Assembly (NCBI RefSeq): GCF_017355955.1
Contig: NZ_JAFFID010000001.1
Coordinates: forward strand, 2,728,001 to 2,792,000
Direction of reading: 5' to 3'
From: Sabulibacter ruber
Lineage (GTDB): Bacteria; Bacteroidota; Bacteroidia; Cytophagales; Hymenobacteraceae
DNA: 64,000 nt
The translations under genes were made by a program, and so were the position numbers. The notes below the pieces were generated by a model, which did not search any database, was not told the origin of the DNA, and was given only the letters and a program-made list of their open reading frames with translations. How positions within the stretch are numbered: position 1 is the stretch's first letter; each line of letters starts with the position of its first letter. Positions 26,101-34,724 of the stretch are shown here, in pieces.

Positions 26101-26341
26101 TTTGAACTTCCCCATCAGGCTGAACAACAAACTGGCGAATCTGGCCTCGCAGGCATCGGTAGGTGACTTCCGGCCTACGGATCAGATGTACGCGTTCCAG
26201 AAAGAAGTAACCGCTCAGATAGACGAGCAGTTGCAGAAACTGAATCAGGTGTTCGCCACCGATTTACCGGCCTTGAACCAACTCATCCGGAGCAAGAACG
26301 TGGATGCCATCATGCTCAAAGAGAAAAAAGAAACGAAGTAG
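23153..26341 (+). CDS. Secreted VPS10/BNR beta-propeller protein
   Basis: This 1062-residue exported protein has a signal peptide (residues 1-31, ending SGEAQ). Two beta-propellers are built from sortilin/BNR-type repeats, each with an S/T-x-D-G-G-x-T-W Asp-box: KDGGSSWENI, VDAGQTWQHI, KDGGKTWERV, TDGGDTWKEI, EDGGQNWTKV, FDGGENWSTM, RDGGKTWTNV, ADYGKTWTKI. A C-terminal helical part follows a beta-sandwich-like segment. Such proteins are often annotated as glycosyl hydrolases, but no catalytic residues can be assigned here. A role in envelope or extracellular binding is inferred. It stands alone with a terminator behind it. Confidence 0.85.
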   Translation: MQTPLPQRFVRRWLPLLLGGMTLLAPLSGEAQKKSAPKASRNKKAVQDPYPAKLYNGLTWRSIGPYRGGRSATVTGVPGKPNLYYFGSTGGGVWRTKDGGSSWENISDKFFGGSIGAVAVSEADPNVIYVGEGEKTVRGNVSSGFGMWKSVDAGQTWQHIGLKDSKHITRVRIHPKNPDLVYAAALGNIYAPNDMRGVYRSKDGGKTWERVLFVNNEVGMVDLILDPVNPRHLYATSWRVQRTPYSLSSGGPGSGIWKSTDGGDTWKEISRNNGLPKGTLGIIGITVSPVNNQRVWALVEAENGGLFRSEDGGQNWTKVNDDRSLRQRAWYYTRVYADPQNEEGVYVLNVGHHYSTDGGRTFKSIRTQHSDHHDLWISPEDPKRMIIADDGGAQVSFDGGENWSTMDNQPTGQFYRVVTDNAFPYRIYGAQQDNSAIRIAHRTTGRSIGMHDWEETAGSESAHLAVNPKDPDVVYGGNYGGFLGRIDHKTGFERTINVWPDNPMGHGAEGMKYRFQWNFPIFFSPHNANRLYTTSNHVHVTTNEGQSWEVISPDLTRNDKSKLGPSGGPITKDNTSVEYYGTIFAAMESPAEEGVIWTGSDDGLVHVTRDGGKTWTNVTPKILPEWSMINSVDPHPTQKGVMYMAATLYKTGDFQPLLFKTADYGKTWTKITTGIPAHHFTRVVRVDPKRPGLLYAGTEYGMYVSFNDGASWQPFQMNLPLVSITDLTIKNDNLIAATQGRGFWIIDDLTPLHQLTPQVASSKFHLYKPMPSYKLAGGNSANTKFEGQNHPGGVMVHFYLPQAPDTATTVSLEILQKDGKLIRKYENKAKDPTNKLEIKEGMNRFVWNMLYPEASRFEGMILWGGGTQGPKAVPGTYKARLTLNGQPQETEFEILPDPRSQTPLADLQAQHDFLISVRDKLTQTHDAISKIREARTQINSVTARFQDRQDMKDVLDAAKAMNKKMTEVEETLYQTKNRSGQDPLNFPIRLNNKLANLASQASVGDFRPTDQMYAFQKEVTAQIDEQLQKLNQVFATDLPALNQLIRSKNVDAIMLKEKKETK

Positions 26342-26361
26342 TTTCCCGCAAACTCTTCTAG

Positions 26362-26397
26362 AGTCCCGCTGCCTGTTCGTGGCGGGACTTTTCATTT
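26362..26397 (+). terminator. Terminator of the VPS10 gene
   Basis: An 8-bp stem (AGTCCCGC / GCGGGACT), a 12-base loop and a T-rich tail (TTTTCATTTT) lie 21 bases past the stop codon. Confidence 0.75.
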
Positions 26398-26496
26398 TAA
26401 GGCAGTTTTACCTAAAGCAAGCCTGAAACGGAGGTCGTCCTCGTTTGGCGGGAACATAGCAGAAGCCTTATATTGCCCCTCAGACCAACGCTCCCT

Positions 26497-28035
26497 ATGA
26501 AATACTTCCCCCTGCTGCTCCTTAGCCTTTTGGCGCACATGGCTACGGCTCAGACCCAACCTGTAAAATCAACCCCGGCTACTAAATCCATCACCCAATC
26601 TGGCGTAGATTCGCTGCAGGTGGAATACGTGCAGACCCAACCCAATGAGGAATTGTGGCTGCAGCCCGGCGACCGCCTGAATGTACAGGTGAAAGCCAAA
26701 ACTGGGCTAAAGATTAGCCTCTGGAACCAACACCCGCTGCAGGAACTGCCCGCCGAACAGAACAAAGGCGAAAAAGGCCTGTACGTGTGCTCCTACATTG
26801 TGCAGCCTTCGGATAAACTTAACAACCTGAACCTCCCTGTTCTGGTAGACGACACCACCGATCTGTATCCGTACACCGTTTTCGGGACCAAAACCAAAGT
26901 CACCATCCTGAACCCGGCGCAGCCCATCTATGGCTTCACGCAAGGCAAAATGCCGTACATGAACTATGGTTTGGGGGCCGACCGATTGGGTGGCGCTAAG
27001 GTTGGCTACCTGGATTCTCTGGTGCGGGTGCAGATCAATGGCAAAGTGGGCCGCGATTACCGCATCAAACTTTCCAACACGTTTAACGCCTATATTCCCG
27101 TACAACAGGTAAAACTGGAAGGCCCCAGTACCTACCCTGGCGAGAGCCTCACCAGCTCCTGGAGCGTTTCCGGTGATGACGCCAACGGCAAGTATGATTA
27201 CGTGCGCGTAGCGGTTGGGCAGCGGTTGCCTTACACCTCGTACATGGATGTGAATCCGTCCCGAATTGTGGTGGATGTGTACGGAGCCGTTTCCAACACC
27301 AACTGGATGACCCTGCACCGCAGCCTGCGCGAAGTCAGGAATGTGCAGTACCAGCAAATCGCCTCAGACGTGTACCGCGTGATCATTGACCTGAAACATC
27401 CGCAACCGTGGGGCTACAGCGTGGGCTATCAGGGCACGTCACTGGTGATCCGGGTGAAACGCCAGCCAGAGAAACTGAAGCTGAAGCATCTTACCATTGC
27501 GGTAGATGCCGGGCACGGGGGCACCAATGTGGGCACCAAAGGCAAAACCGGCGTTCCGGAGAAAGAAATCACCCTCAAAATAGCGCAACTCCTCAAAAAA
27601 GAACTGGAAAAGCGGAAAGCCAGGGTAGTGATGACCCGTGAGGCCGATGTTACCTTAGACAACTCAGAACGCATTCTCCTGCTGAAACAGGCCCAGCCCG
27701 ATCTTCTGGTGAGCATTCACGTGAATTCCTCCGGTCGCGCAGAAGTACAAGGCACCAGCACCTATTACCGGCACGTAGCATTCAGGCCGCTCTCCCAGGC
27801 GCTTTATGAAGAGGTCCTGAAACTGGACCTGAAAGAGTTTGGGAACATTGGCGGCTTCAACTTCGCCCTGAACGCTCCTACAGAATACCCTAACGCCCTG
27901 GTAGAAACCGCTTTCGCCTCTAACCCCGAGGATGAGCAACGCCTGATCAATCCCCGGTTTCAGGCAGAAATGGCTAAACAAATCAGGAAAGGGATCAAAC
28001 GGTTCTTAAAAGAAACCAGAAAACGAAAAAGTTAG
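26497..28035 (+). CDS. N-acetylmuramoyl-L-alanine amidase (Amidase_3)
   Basis: This zinc amidase cuts the bond between N-acetylmuramic acid and the stem peptide in peptidoglycan. The ATG at 26497 begins a signal peptide (KYFPLLLLSLLAHMATAQ). Residues 30-330 form an envelope-binding region with an AMIN-like beta domain (YDYVRVAVGQRLPY; SRIVVDVYGA). The catalytic domain starts at LTIAVDAGHGG, with the zinc histidine, then the glutamate in PEKEITL, the second histidine in SIHVNSS and the catalytic glutamate in LVETAFASN. All are present, so it should be active in the periplasm, probably in daughter-cell separation. Confidence 0.92.
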   Translation: MKYFPLLLLSLLAHMATAQTQPVKSTPATKSITQSGVDSLQVEYVQTQPNEELWLQPGDRLNVQVKAKTGLKISLWNQHPLQELPAEQNKGEKGLYVCSYIVQPSDKLNNLNLPVLVDDTTDLYPYTVFGTKTKVTILNPAQPIYGFTQGKMPYMNYGLGADRLGGAKVGYLDSLVRVQINGKVGRDYRIKLSNTFNAYIPVQQVKLEGPSTYPGESLTSSWSVSGDDANGKYDYVRVAVGQRLPYTSYMDVNPSRIVVDVYGAVSNTNWMTLHRSLREVRNVQYQQIASDVYRVIIDLKHPQPWGYSVGYQGTSLVIRVKRQPEKLKLKHLTIAVDAGHGGTNVGTKGKTGVPEKEITLKIAQLLKKELEKRKARVVMTREADVTLDNSERILLLKQAQPDLLVSIHVNSSGRAEVQGTSTYYRHVAFRPLSQALYEEVLKLDLKEFGNIGGFNFALNAPTEYPNALVETAFASNPEDEQRLINPRFQAEMAKQIRKGIKRFLKETRKRKS

Positions 28036-28118
28036 ATCTTAGCAGGAGTCAGTGCTTGGGTTTTGTTGAATTAATCCTATATTGAATACAAACTAACCAA
28101 CCCTCAACCAAACCCTTT

Positions 28119-28619
28119 ATGGAACACAACTCTACCGCTGACTCCTTTTTCTCAGACATCTATGAATCCTCGCACCAGGTGGCGTATGCCGGTTTCTGGA
28201 TCAGGTTTGTCGCAGTGCTCATTGACGGAATTGTTCTCGCCATTCCTAATGTAATGCTGCAATTCCTTTTCATAGGAAGCACCATCTACAGCCAGGAAGC
28301 CATTGCCGAGAACCCTTTTATCTTCTTCGCCAGTATGGGTACCTATATTCTGGCCTCCACTCTGCTCAACCTCCTTTATAAAGCGGTGATGGAAAGCTCT
28401 TCCTGGCAGGCTACTTTAGGAAAGAGAGCATTGGATCTGAAAGTGACAGATGTACACGGCCAGCGCATTTCTTTCCTGCGGGCTCTGGGCCGTTCCCTGG
28501 CTACTTTCCTTTCTTCTCTTCTCATGTGCATTGGGTACATCATGGCAGCGTTTTCTTCCCGTAAACAGGCGCTTCATGATAAAATTGCTGGCACAGTAGT
28601 AGTAAAAACACGGAGCTAA
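28119..28619 (+). CDS. RDD family membrane protein
   Basis: This 166-residue protein has the RDD pattern: YAGFWIRFVAVLIDGIVL (Arg and Asp in the first helix, residues 23-40), a second helix near 65-85, then GKRALDLKVTDVHGQRISFLRA (described at 105-126) and a last helix with RKQALHDKIAGTVVV. RDD proteins are small inner-membrane proteins of poorly known function, some linked to ion exchange. It sits between the amidase and mscL genes in the same direction. Confidence 0.85.
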   Translation: MEHNSTADSFFSDIYESSHQVAYAGFWIRFVAVLIDGIVLAIPNVMLQFLFIGSTIYSQEAIAENPFIFFASMGTYILASTLLNLLYKAVMESSSWQATLGKRALDLKVTDVHGQRISFLRALGRSLATFLSSLLMCIGYIMAAFSSRKQALHDKIAGTVVVKTRS

Positions 28620-28719
28620 TCCTCTAAAAACTACCCTCCGTAATTACTCGTACTATCTTCAACTGCTCAGGGCCCTTGCTTCTTGAGTGGTCTTGTTCTA
28701 ACCTTAAATTGTTATTCTT

Positions 28720-29142
28720 ATGGCTGTCTTGAAAGAATTCAAGGAGTTTGCCATGCGGGGCAATGTGGTGGATTTAGCAGTTGGGGTAGTCATTGGTGCT
28801 GCCTTTGGGAACATTGTTACTTCTTTGGTAAACGACATTATCATGCCTCCCCTAGGCCTTGTGGTGGGAGGAAACCATTTCAAAGACCTGAAACTGGTCT
28901 TGCGCGAGGATGTCATGGCCCCCGACGGCAAGGTAGCCGATGTTACCTTGAACTATGGCGCCTTCCTGCAGAACGTTTTTGACTTCCTTATCATCGCCCT
29001 GGCCATTTTTGCGGTGGTAAAGCTCATTAACAAACTTAAACGGAAAAAGGCCGAGTCACCTACCGTACCTCCGGCCCCTACCAAAGAAGAAGTGCTGCTC
29101 ACCGAGATCAGGGATGCCCTAAGAGGTCAGAGCAGGGTATAA
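28720..29142 (+). CDS. mscL: Large-conductance mechanosensitive channel
   Basis: MscL opens under membrane tension and lets solutes out during osmotic downshock. The 140-residue protein shows the N-terminal amphipathic helix and first pore helix ([18 protein letters not shown], residues 8-25), the conserved [18 protein letters not shown] block, a periplasmic loop, the second helix ([20 protein letters not shown]) and a charged C-terminal helix. Length is normal. It ends before a strong bidirectional terminator shared with rlmN. Confidence 0.96.
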   Translation: MAVLKEFKEFAMRGNVVDLAVGVVIGAAFGNIVTSLVNDIIMPPLGLVVGGNHFKDLKLVLREDVMAPDGKVADVTLNYGAFLQNVFDFLIIALAIFAVVKLINKLKRKKAESPTVPPAPTKEEVLLTEIRDALRGQSRV

Positions 29143-29181
29143 AAGCCTTTCTGTCTTTGAACAGTAGCACCAATCCGGCAT

Positions 29182-29223
29182 AAAAAAAGGAGCGCCACCT
29201 GATCAGGTGGCGCTCCTTTTTTT
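29182..29223. terminator. Bidirectional terminator between mscL and rlmN
   Basis: A 19-bp perfect stem around GATC is flanked by seven A and seven T residues, so either strand gives a GC-rich hairpin followed by a T-tract. The two genes converge on it. Confidence 0.9.
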
Positions 29224-29242
29224 ATGCTCTGTCTGGAAATTG

Positions 29243-30325
29243 TTAGACGTTCTCTTTCTTGTCTTTGATGGCCAACTGACCACAGGCGGCATCAATGTCC
29301 TTGCCCCGGCTGCGGCGTACGTTCACCTGTACGCCTCTGTCTGCCAGGTAGCGCATGAACGGCTCCAAACGGTCATCTTCCGATTTCTGGAACAGCCCGC
29401 CCTCAATGGGGTTGTACTCAATAATGTTCACCTTGCAGGGGATGATCTTAGAGAACTGCAGCAGTTCTTGCGCATCCTCTAAGGTATCATTGAAGTGGCT
29501 GAGCAGAATGTACTCATAGGTCACCTTGCGGCCGGTTTTCTGGTGATAATACACCAAGGCCTCCTTCAATGCCGCCAACGAGTTAGACTCGTTAATCGGC
29601 ATAATCTCGTTGCGTTTAGTGTCATTGGCGGCATGCAAGCTCAAAGCCAGGTTGGCTTTAATGCCGTCATCGGCCATTTTCTTGATCATCTTGGCGATAC
29701 CGGCGGTACTTACCGTGATACGGCGGGCGGCCATGTTCAGGCCATCGGGCGCGGTGATGCGCTCAATAGACTTCATTACGTTGGCGTAGTTCAGCAACGG
29801 CTCGCCCATGCCCATGTACACGATATTGGTCAGCGCCCTGCCATAATGCTGTTCGGCCTGTTCCTTGATGCGCACTACCTGGTCATAGATCTCATCGGCG
29901 TTGAGGTTACGGATGCGGTCCATCTTGCCGGTGGCGCAGAAAGAGCACGTCAAGGAGCAACCCACCTGGCTGGAAACGCAGGCCGTCATGCGCTTAGGGT
30001 GCGGAATAAGCACACCTTCCACGATGTTGCCGTCAAACAGCCGGAACGTTGATTTTATGGTGTAGTCATCGCTGCGTTGGCTGGTGTTCACTTCCACGCT
30101 GTTGATGGTGAAGGAACGCTCCAGTTTCTCGCGCAGCGGCAGACTTATGTTGTTCATCTCTGAAAATGAGGTAGCCGTCAGTTTCCAGATCCACTCGTAA
30201 ACCTGTTTGGCGCGGAACGGCTTCTCCCCGTTTTCCGTCATCCAGGCCTTTAGTTGGTCCAAAGACAGTTTCCGGATGTCCTGCCGGTTCAGAATCTCTA
30301 TATCTGGGATCAATGTGGTACTCAT
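29243..30325 (-). CDS. rlmN: Dual-specificity 23S rRNA / tRNA methyltransferase
   Basis: RlmN is a radical-SAM enzyme that methylates C2 of adenosine 2503 in 23S rRNA and adenosine 37 in some tRNAs. The cluster motif is CSLTCSFC (C-x3-C-x2-C) after SSQVG. The YMGMGEPLLN and SLHAAND blocks are present, and the second catalytic cysteine lies in DIDAACGQLA near the end. The ATG at 30325 gives 360 residues. A TACCTTTG box lies 4 bases before this ATG, and the thioesterase gene ends 21 bases upstream. Confidence 0.96.
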   Translation of the reverse strand: MSTTLIPDIEILNRQDIRKLSLDQLKAWMTENGEKPFRAKQVYEWIWKLTATSFSEMNNISLPLREKLERSFTINSVEVNTSQRSDDYTIKSTFRLFDGNIVEGVLIPHPKRMTACVSSQVGCSLTCSFCATGKMDRIRNLNADEIYDQVVRIKEQAEQHYGRALTNIVYMGMGEPLLNYANVMKSIERITAPDGLNMAARRITVSTAGIAKMIKKMADDGIKANLALSLHAANDTKRNEIMPINESNSLAALKEALVYYHQKTGRKVTYEYILLSHFNDTLEDAQELLQFSKIIPCKVNIIEYNPIEGGLFQKSEDDRLEPFMRYLADRGVQVNVRRSRGKDIDAACGQLAIKDKKENV

Positions 30326-30329
30326 ACTA

Positions 30330-30337
30330 CAAAGGTA
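30330..30337 (-). promoter_or_regulatory. -7 box directly before the rlmN ATG
   Basis: TACCTTTG on the minus strand, then 4 bases, then ATG. If used, it would start an almost leaderless rlmN transcript. No -33 box is clear, and the thioesterase gene upstream may supply transcription instead. Confidence 0.35.
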
Positions 30338-30346
30338 CAAAATATC

Positions 30347-30775
30347 TCACGCTTTAGTTTCCAGCCGCTCCAGTGCTTCTGGCGGAATTGTCTGGAGCTT
30401 GCGGGCGCTGTAGTCAAAGCACAGCATGCCGGTTTTGGCGTGCGCTATTTCCTTGCCGTTTTGGTTAGAAAGGCGGTAAACCAGATCAAAGCCGTACTTG
30501 CTGAACTCAGTGGGGTGCACCTGTACGGTGAGCACATCTCCGTAGAAGCCTTCGCCTTTGTACACAATGCCCACATCAGACATGATGAGCCCGGCTCCGG
30601 CAAAATCCATCTCAGAATAGCCATGTTCTTTCAGGAACCGCACCCGCGCCTCGTGCAGGAGACTCAGCAGCGCATCGTTGCCCAGGTGATTGCCGTAGTT
30701 GAGATCGGTGATCCGGATGGGCAGCTCGGTCTGGAAGGAGAAATGGTCGGGAAGGTCTATTTTGATGCGGGCCAC
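30347..30775 (-). CDS. Acyl-CoA thioesterase, 4HBT hotdog family
   Basis: This 142-residue hotdog-fold thioesterase hydrolyses an acyl-CoA thioester. The active-site aspartate lies in RITDLNYGNHLGNDALL (residues 21-37), where the family has an Asp then a glycine-rich turn, followed by the long hotdog helix ending HEARVRFL. The start is a GTG (VARIKIDL), as no ATG is available at the right place. The acyl substrate is not deducible. It lies 21 bases before rlmN and likely shares its mRNA. Confidence 0.85.
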   Translation of the reverse strand: MARIKIDLPDHFSFQTELPIRITDLNYGNHLGNDALLSLLHEARVRFLKEHGYSEMDFAGAGLIMSDVGIVYKGEGFYGDVLTVQVHPTEFSKYGFDLVYRLSNQNGKEIAHAKTGMLCFDYSARKLQTIPPEALERLETKA

Positions 30776-30817
30776 TTTATTAATTGGGAATTAAGAATTA
30801 GGAATTGAGAATCTGGG

Positions 30818-30825
30818 CAAAGATA
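30818..30825 (-). promoter_or_regulatory. -7 box upstream of the thioesterase gene
   Basis: TATCTTTG on the minus strand fully matches the -7 consensus, 42 bases before the GTG start. The -33 element is not clear. Confidence 0.4.
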
Positions 30826-30874
30826 GGGTATGGTGGCAGCAGGATGGCGTTTTGGGTCTGGTTTTCAGAAAAAG

Positions 30875-30913
30875 GGCAAAAAATAGCCCTGGCTCTTTGC
30901 AGAACCAGGGCTA
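30875..30913 (-). terminator. Terminator of the T9SS cargo gene
   Basis: A 9-bp stem (TAGCCCTGG / CCAGGGCTA, 30884-30892 with 30905-30913) is followed on the minus strand by a T-run. It lies 24 bases past the stop of the 30937 gene. A degenerate palindrome copy (30848-30886) lies next to it. Confidence 0.75.
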
Positions 30914-30936
30914 AAGCGATCTAGTAACATCGTTGA

Positions 30937-32331
30937 TTACCGCTTCACGATCTTTTGGGTTCGAACTCCCGATCTGGATTGGATCTGCAGAATGTAAGTA
31001 CCGGCTGGTAAGGTGGATAGGCTGATCTGCTCGCCTTCCAATGCCTTTGTCAAGGTAGTATTGAGCAGCGTCTGGCCCGAGAGGCTCATTACTTTCACGG
31101 TGGCGATGGCGGCTTTCTCCAGTTTCACGTTAAGATCATCAACGGTTGGGTTAGGGTATACCAAGGCCGCCAACGGGCTCAACTCCTCCCTGGACGAAAG
31201 CACATTCTGGAAGTTGGTATACACAAACCGGTAATCATTCTTATAGCTCCCTCCGCTGCCGCTGCCCGGCTCCGCCGACCACGTCTGGTAGATGACCTCG
31301 GTAAGATCGTTAGAGGTGTTGTACGTGTTGGTGGCCTTCATTCCGTAGGTTATCACCCAATTGCCGTCCTGCCATTCTTCTTCCTGGTCCAACGTGAAAT
31401 AGCCTTTGTCATCGTAGGTGACGGTAGTACGGCCATCATTCACCCAAGCTCCATTTTCCCAATCTTGGTCAAGCAACACAAAACTCCCGTTGGCCTGGTA
31501 GGTGGTGGTCTCTCTATCTACGTTCACCCAGGCGCCGTTTACCCACTCCTGGTAGGTATAGCCAGATAAATTCCACTCCTCAAAGTCGGTTAAATCAACA
31601 TTATTGAAGTCATGCCAAACCAGGTCTATATCACGTTCTGTGTTCACCCAAGCGTTGTTTTCCCACTCCTGGTAAGTGAAGGAGATTGGTTGGTTGCTGC
31701 CTTGGTTATACCCTACTACAATTTTCTCGTCTACTTCCCAAGTGTTTCCCTCCCGTTCATATTCTATAATTTCAGCCAGATTACCTAAGGTGTTATAGTT
31801 GTAAACTTCCTTATCAGTCTGTTCCCAAGTACCCATGTTATAGGTCTGATACACAATCTCTGTCACTTTATCATTGGCATAGGTGTAAGAAGTTTTATAG
31901 CCGCTGTATAATAACCAAGCGCTGTTCTCCCAGTAATATTGAAGATTTTCAGTGATACGGTTGTGGCTATCATAGACCGTCACAAACTTTGAGAAATTAC
32001 TGTTGTTTGCCTCCGTCATTAGGTCTTCTATCATCAAACCCGAGGTGTTATAGGTATATGCGTGATTGTAGCCCAATCGCCAGCCGTTGGTATTTTCATC
32101 CCAAAAGTATTCCTGACCATTGCGCGGCTGTCTGGTTTTGATGCCCTTTCTAAAAGCATTCTGCTGGGCTTTTGTGCGCAGACCTGAGGAAGGGTTTTTA
32201 GTTCCTGTTCCGGCTTTCCGGTAATTGGTGCCAAAGAAGGAGTTACTTTTATTTTGAGCCAAGCTGGTTAGGGCAAGCGCCAGGAAAAGGAAGCCCAAAA
32301 CTAAAGCCTTCCGCCAATTCTCGTGTGTCAT
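30937..32331 (-). CDS. Secreted T9SS cargo with tandem W-N-W repeats
   Basis: The protein has a signal peptide (RKALVLGFLFLALALTSLAQ). The body holds about eight imperfect units of roughly 30-40 residues with the pattern YxxWxNxxWxxxxxxxxxYxxxG; the clearest are YQEWENNAWVNTERD, YQEWVNGAWVNVDRE and DQDWENGAWVNDGRT. The C terminus (LVYPNPTVDDLNVKLEK ... GTYILQIQSRSGVRTQKIVKR, about 75 residues) is a type A T9SS sorting domain, so it should leave through the SprA translocon and be anchored or released outside. The repeats resemble RHS/YD-type folds but lack the YD core. The ATG at 32331 was chosen; another lies 8 codons upstream. Function unknown, probably adhesive. Confidence 0.82.
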   Translation of the reverse strand: MTHENWRKALVLGFLFLALALTSLAQNKSNSFFGTNYRKAGTGTKNPSSGLRTKAQQNAFRKGIKTRQPRNGQEYFWDENTNGWRLGYNHAYTYNTSGLMIEDLMTEANNSNFSKFVTVYDSHNRITENLQYYWENSAWLLYSGYKTSYTYANDKVTEIVYQTYNMGTWEQTDKEVYNYNTLGNLAEIIEYEREGNTWEVDEKIVVGYNQGSNQPISFTYQEWENNAWVNTERDIDLVWHDFNNVDLTDFEEWNLSGYTYQEWVNGAWVNVDRETTTYQANGSFVLLDQDWENGAWVNDGRTTVTYDDKGYFTLDQEEEWQDGNWVITYGMKATNTYNTSNDLTEVIYQTWSAEPGSGSGGSYKNDYRFVYTNFQNVLSSREELSPLAALVYPNPTVDDLNVKLEKAAIATVKVMSLSGQTLLNTTLTKALEGEQISLSTLPAGTYILQIQSRSGVRTQKIVKR

Positions 32332-32679
32332 GTTTTTCGTGTAAATGTTTGTCATAGAAAAAAATTACAGGTGTAGGGAAAAGTCAATTCATGCACGTGC
32401 ATTGCCACTATAGATTAGCAACAGGAAACAAAAGTAATTCTATATATAGGCTTATCTCAATACCAAGTTTTTGGTATATCCTCATAACCTCCACTCAGAT
32501 TGTCCAACTAATTTCCTTGACTTTGCGAGTACGATGAACAAATTGGAACAAATACAGTCCTGAACAGGCAAGCCTCAAGCCGGTTACTGGCTTTCAAACC
32601 CGCTAAAAAGGTGAAGTGATAGACATCCTACCCAAAGATTTCCTTATTTTGGAACTCCATTTCAATTGACGTACCCACC
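32332..32679. other. Divergent gap without a gene
   Basis: This A/T-rich stretch lies between the T9SS cargo gene (minus) and the LD-carboxypeptidase gene (plus). On the minus strand TTG-N17-TAATTTTT just upstream of 32355 is a weak promoter match for the cargo gene. Nothing else stands out. Confidence 0.4.
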
Positions 32680-33588
32680 GTGACCATTCCTGCCCTACAG
32701 AAAGGCGATGCCGTTGGCATTGTTTGCTTAGCCCGAAAAGTAAGTTTAGAAGATATCCAGGGAGGCATTTCCCTGCTGGAGGCCTGGGGCCTGCGCGTGG
32801 TACTGGGCGACAGCGTGGGGGCCGAGGAAGGCTATTTGGGCGGTTCAGACACTCTGCGCGCCTCTGATTTCCAACGAATGCTGGACAACCCTGAGATCAA
32901 GGCCATTTTCTCGGCGCGGGGCGGTTACGGCACCACCCGTATTCTGGACCAGATTGATTTCAGTCAATTCCGGAGCAACCCCAAGTGGATTGTCGGTTTC
33001 AGCGACGTAACGGCTCTGCTCTGCCACCTGCACCAGATGGGCATAGAAAGTGTGCACGGCACCATGCCCCTGCTCATGAACCAACCCGAGACCACTGAAG
33101 CCGATGAAAGCCTGCGCCGGGTACTTTTCCGGGAGCAGTTGTCTTACTCCATTCCCGCTCATCCGCTTAATATTCCAGGAACCGCTACCGGTCAGTTGGT
33201 AGGTGGCAACCTCATTCTGCTGGATACCATCACCGGCACCACCTCAGACATTGATTACACCGGCAAAATCCTGTTCCTGGAAGACGTAGGCGAATACTAT
33301 TACAACCTGGACCGCGTGCTGGTGCACCAACGCCGATTAGGTCGATTGGAAAAACTAGCCGGTTTGGTGGTGGGCCAGTTCTCAGACATGAACGACACGG
33401 CTGTGCCCTTTGGGAAGGACGTGCCCCAGATTATCCTGGAACATTGCGGCAGCTACGGCTATCCTATCTGCTTTGATTTCCCGGTAGGGCACGTGCCGCT
33501 TAATCTGGCAATGGTAGTGGGCCGGGAAGCTACCCTTCAGGTGACCGCTGAGGGGGTTGCCCTGGAGTATACGCAATCGCGTTTGTAA
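32680..33588 (+). CDS. LD-carboxypeptidase (peptidase family S66)
   Basis: This serine peptidase trims the terminal D-alanine from L,D-bonded muropeptides during cell-wall recycling. The nucleophile is S108 in IVGFSDVTALL, in the first domain. The second domain supplies the glutamate in LFLEDVGEYYYNLDR and the histidine in FPVGHVPLN. At 302 residues the length is normal. It starts at GTG (TIPALQKGD follows). There is no signal peptide, as expected for the cytoplasmic enzyme. A shared hairpin separates it from the convergent M28 gene. Confidence 0.9.
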   Translation: MTIPALQKGDAVGIVCLARKVSLEDIQGGISLLEAWGLRVVLGDSVGAEEGYLGGSDTLRASDFQRMLDNPEIKAIFSARGGYGTTRILDQIDFSQFRSNPKWIVGFSDVTALLCHLHQMGIESVHGTMPLLMNQPETTEADESLRRVLFREQLSYSIPAHPLNIPGTATGQLVGGNLILLDTITGTTSDIDYTGKILFLEDVGEYYYNLDRVLVHQRRLGRLEKLAGLVVGQFSDMNDTAVPFGKDVPQIILEHCGSYGYPICFDFPVGHVPLNLAMVVGREATLQVTAEGVALEYTQSRL

Positions 33589-33650
33589 GCTAGTTTTCCG
33601 AAATCGGACTAAAAACAGAGCCTTCCAGGGCATTCACCTATGGCAAAACA

Positions 33651-33688
33651 AAAAGCCGTTTTCCGATTGTTTCCCGAAAAACGGCTTC
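33651..33688. terminator. Bidirectional terminator hairpin
   Basis: AAGCCGTTTT pairs with AAAACGGCTT, flanked by A-rich and T-rich sequence, between the convergent LD-carboxypeptidase and M28 lipoprotein genes. A degenerate GTTTTC/GAAAAC palindrome core is merged into it. Confidence 0.65.
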
Positions 33689-33710
33689 AAAACGCTTCGT
33701 TAATCTTTAA

Positions 33711-34724
33711 TTATTGTTCCGTCATGACCACGTGCAACAGGGTCTGGCCTACTGCTTTCAGCGTGTTTCGGTCAATGATGTCCATATTATCGGTGTGGCG
33801 GTGGTGGTATGGCCCGAAGAACCCGTCTGGGCTGGTGGGGTCATAGGCAATGATATCGGCCATCCGGATGTTGGTGTGCTGGATCACGTAGGTGTGGTCA
33901 TCGGTAATGCCGGGGCTGTCCTGAAACGGGAAGTAGTCTGAGTACCCAATCTGGTTGGCCGTGCGCCATATTTTCTCCACTACATCGCCGGCGTAGGCAC
34001 GGCTGGTTTCTTCGCGGGCAAACCGAGAACCCTTCGCCCCTACCATATCCAGCAGAACTCCGTAACTGGCGGTGTAGCCTTTCGGCATCAGGTTCTTACC
34101 CCAATACTGTGAGCCCAGGCACCAGGTATCTTCCTTGTACTCGCCGGCATTGTCGGGTTGGCCGTAATCTTCGCCGTCAAACAGCATGATGTCTACGCCA
34201 ATGTCTCCTTTCAGCGGATTGGCCTGAAACTGACGCGCCATTTCCAGCAGCACCCCTACCCCGCTGGCGCCGTCATTGGCACCGTCCATGGGTTTCTTGG
34301 GGTTCAGGGAATCTTTGTCGGCTACGTGGCGGGTGTCCCAGTGCGCGGCCAGCAGAATGCGCCGGCTGGCATTGGGGTTGAACTGCGCCATGATGTTGCG
34401 CAAATCCAGCGAAGTACCGTCATACGCCTTGGCCGTGAAGCTCTGCACCAACACGTTGGCGCCGTAGCCTTTGAGTTTACTGATCAAAAAATTGCCGCAG
34501 GCACGGTGCGCCGGGGTGTTGGGCACGCGCGGCCCGAAGTTCACCTGTTTGGCTACAAACTGGTACGCTGAGTCTGCATTGAAAGCCGGCACGTTCACAT
34601 CTGCAACCGCGGCGGGTTGCTCTGTGGTGGTGGTTGCCGTTTCCGTATTGGTTTTCTTATCGCAGGCCGGAAAGCTGGCGGCTAGCATGAGGCCTAAGGC
34701 CAGCGCTTTCATGTTATTCTTCAT
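33711..34724 (-). CDS. M28-fold lipoprotein, glutaminyl-peptide cyclotransferase-like
   Basis: This zinc-dependent M28-fold enzyme is attached to the envelope: a lipobox (SFPAC, cysteine near residue 21) ends the signal peptide, and a threonine-rich linker follows. Zinc-site residues typical of the fold are present: the histidine in AAHWDTRH, the aspartates in DGANDGASG, the acidic pair in FDGEDYG and the histidines in [10 protein letters not shown]. The order HWDTR...DGANDGASG...HRHTDN is closer to bacterial glutaminyl cyclases than to aminopeptidases. It overlaps the cysS stop by about 11 bases; the alternative ATG at 34712 would start just after it. The exact substrate is inferred only. 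Confidence 0.85.
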   Translation of the reverse strand: MKNNMKALALGLMLAASFPACDKKTNTETATTTTEQPAAVADVNVPAFNADSAYQFVAKQVNFGPRVPNTPAHRACGNFLISKLKGYGANVLVQSFTAKAYDGTSLDLRNIMAQFNPNASRRILLAAHWDTRHVADKDSLNPKKPMDGANDGASGVGVLLEMARQFQANPLKGDIGVDIMLFDGEDYGQPDNAGEYKEDTWCLGSQYWGKNLMPKGYTASYGVLLDMVGAKGSRFAREETSRAYAGDVVEKIWRTANQIGYSDYFPFQDSPGITDDHTYVIQHTNIRMADIIAYDPTSPDGFFGPYHHRHTDNMDIIDRNTLKAVGQTLLHVVMTEQ

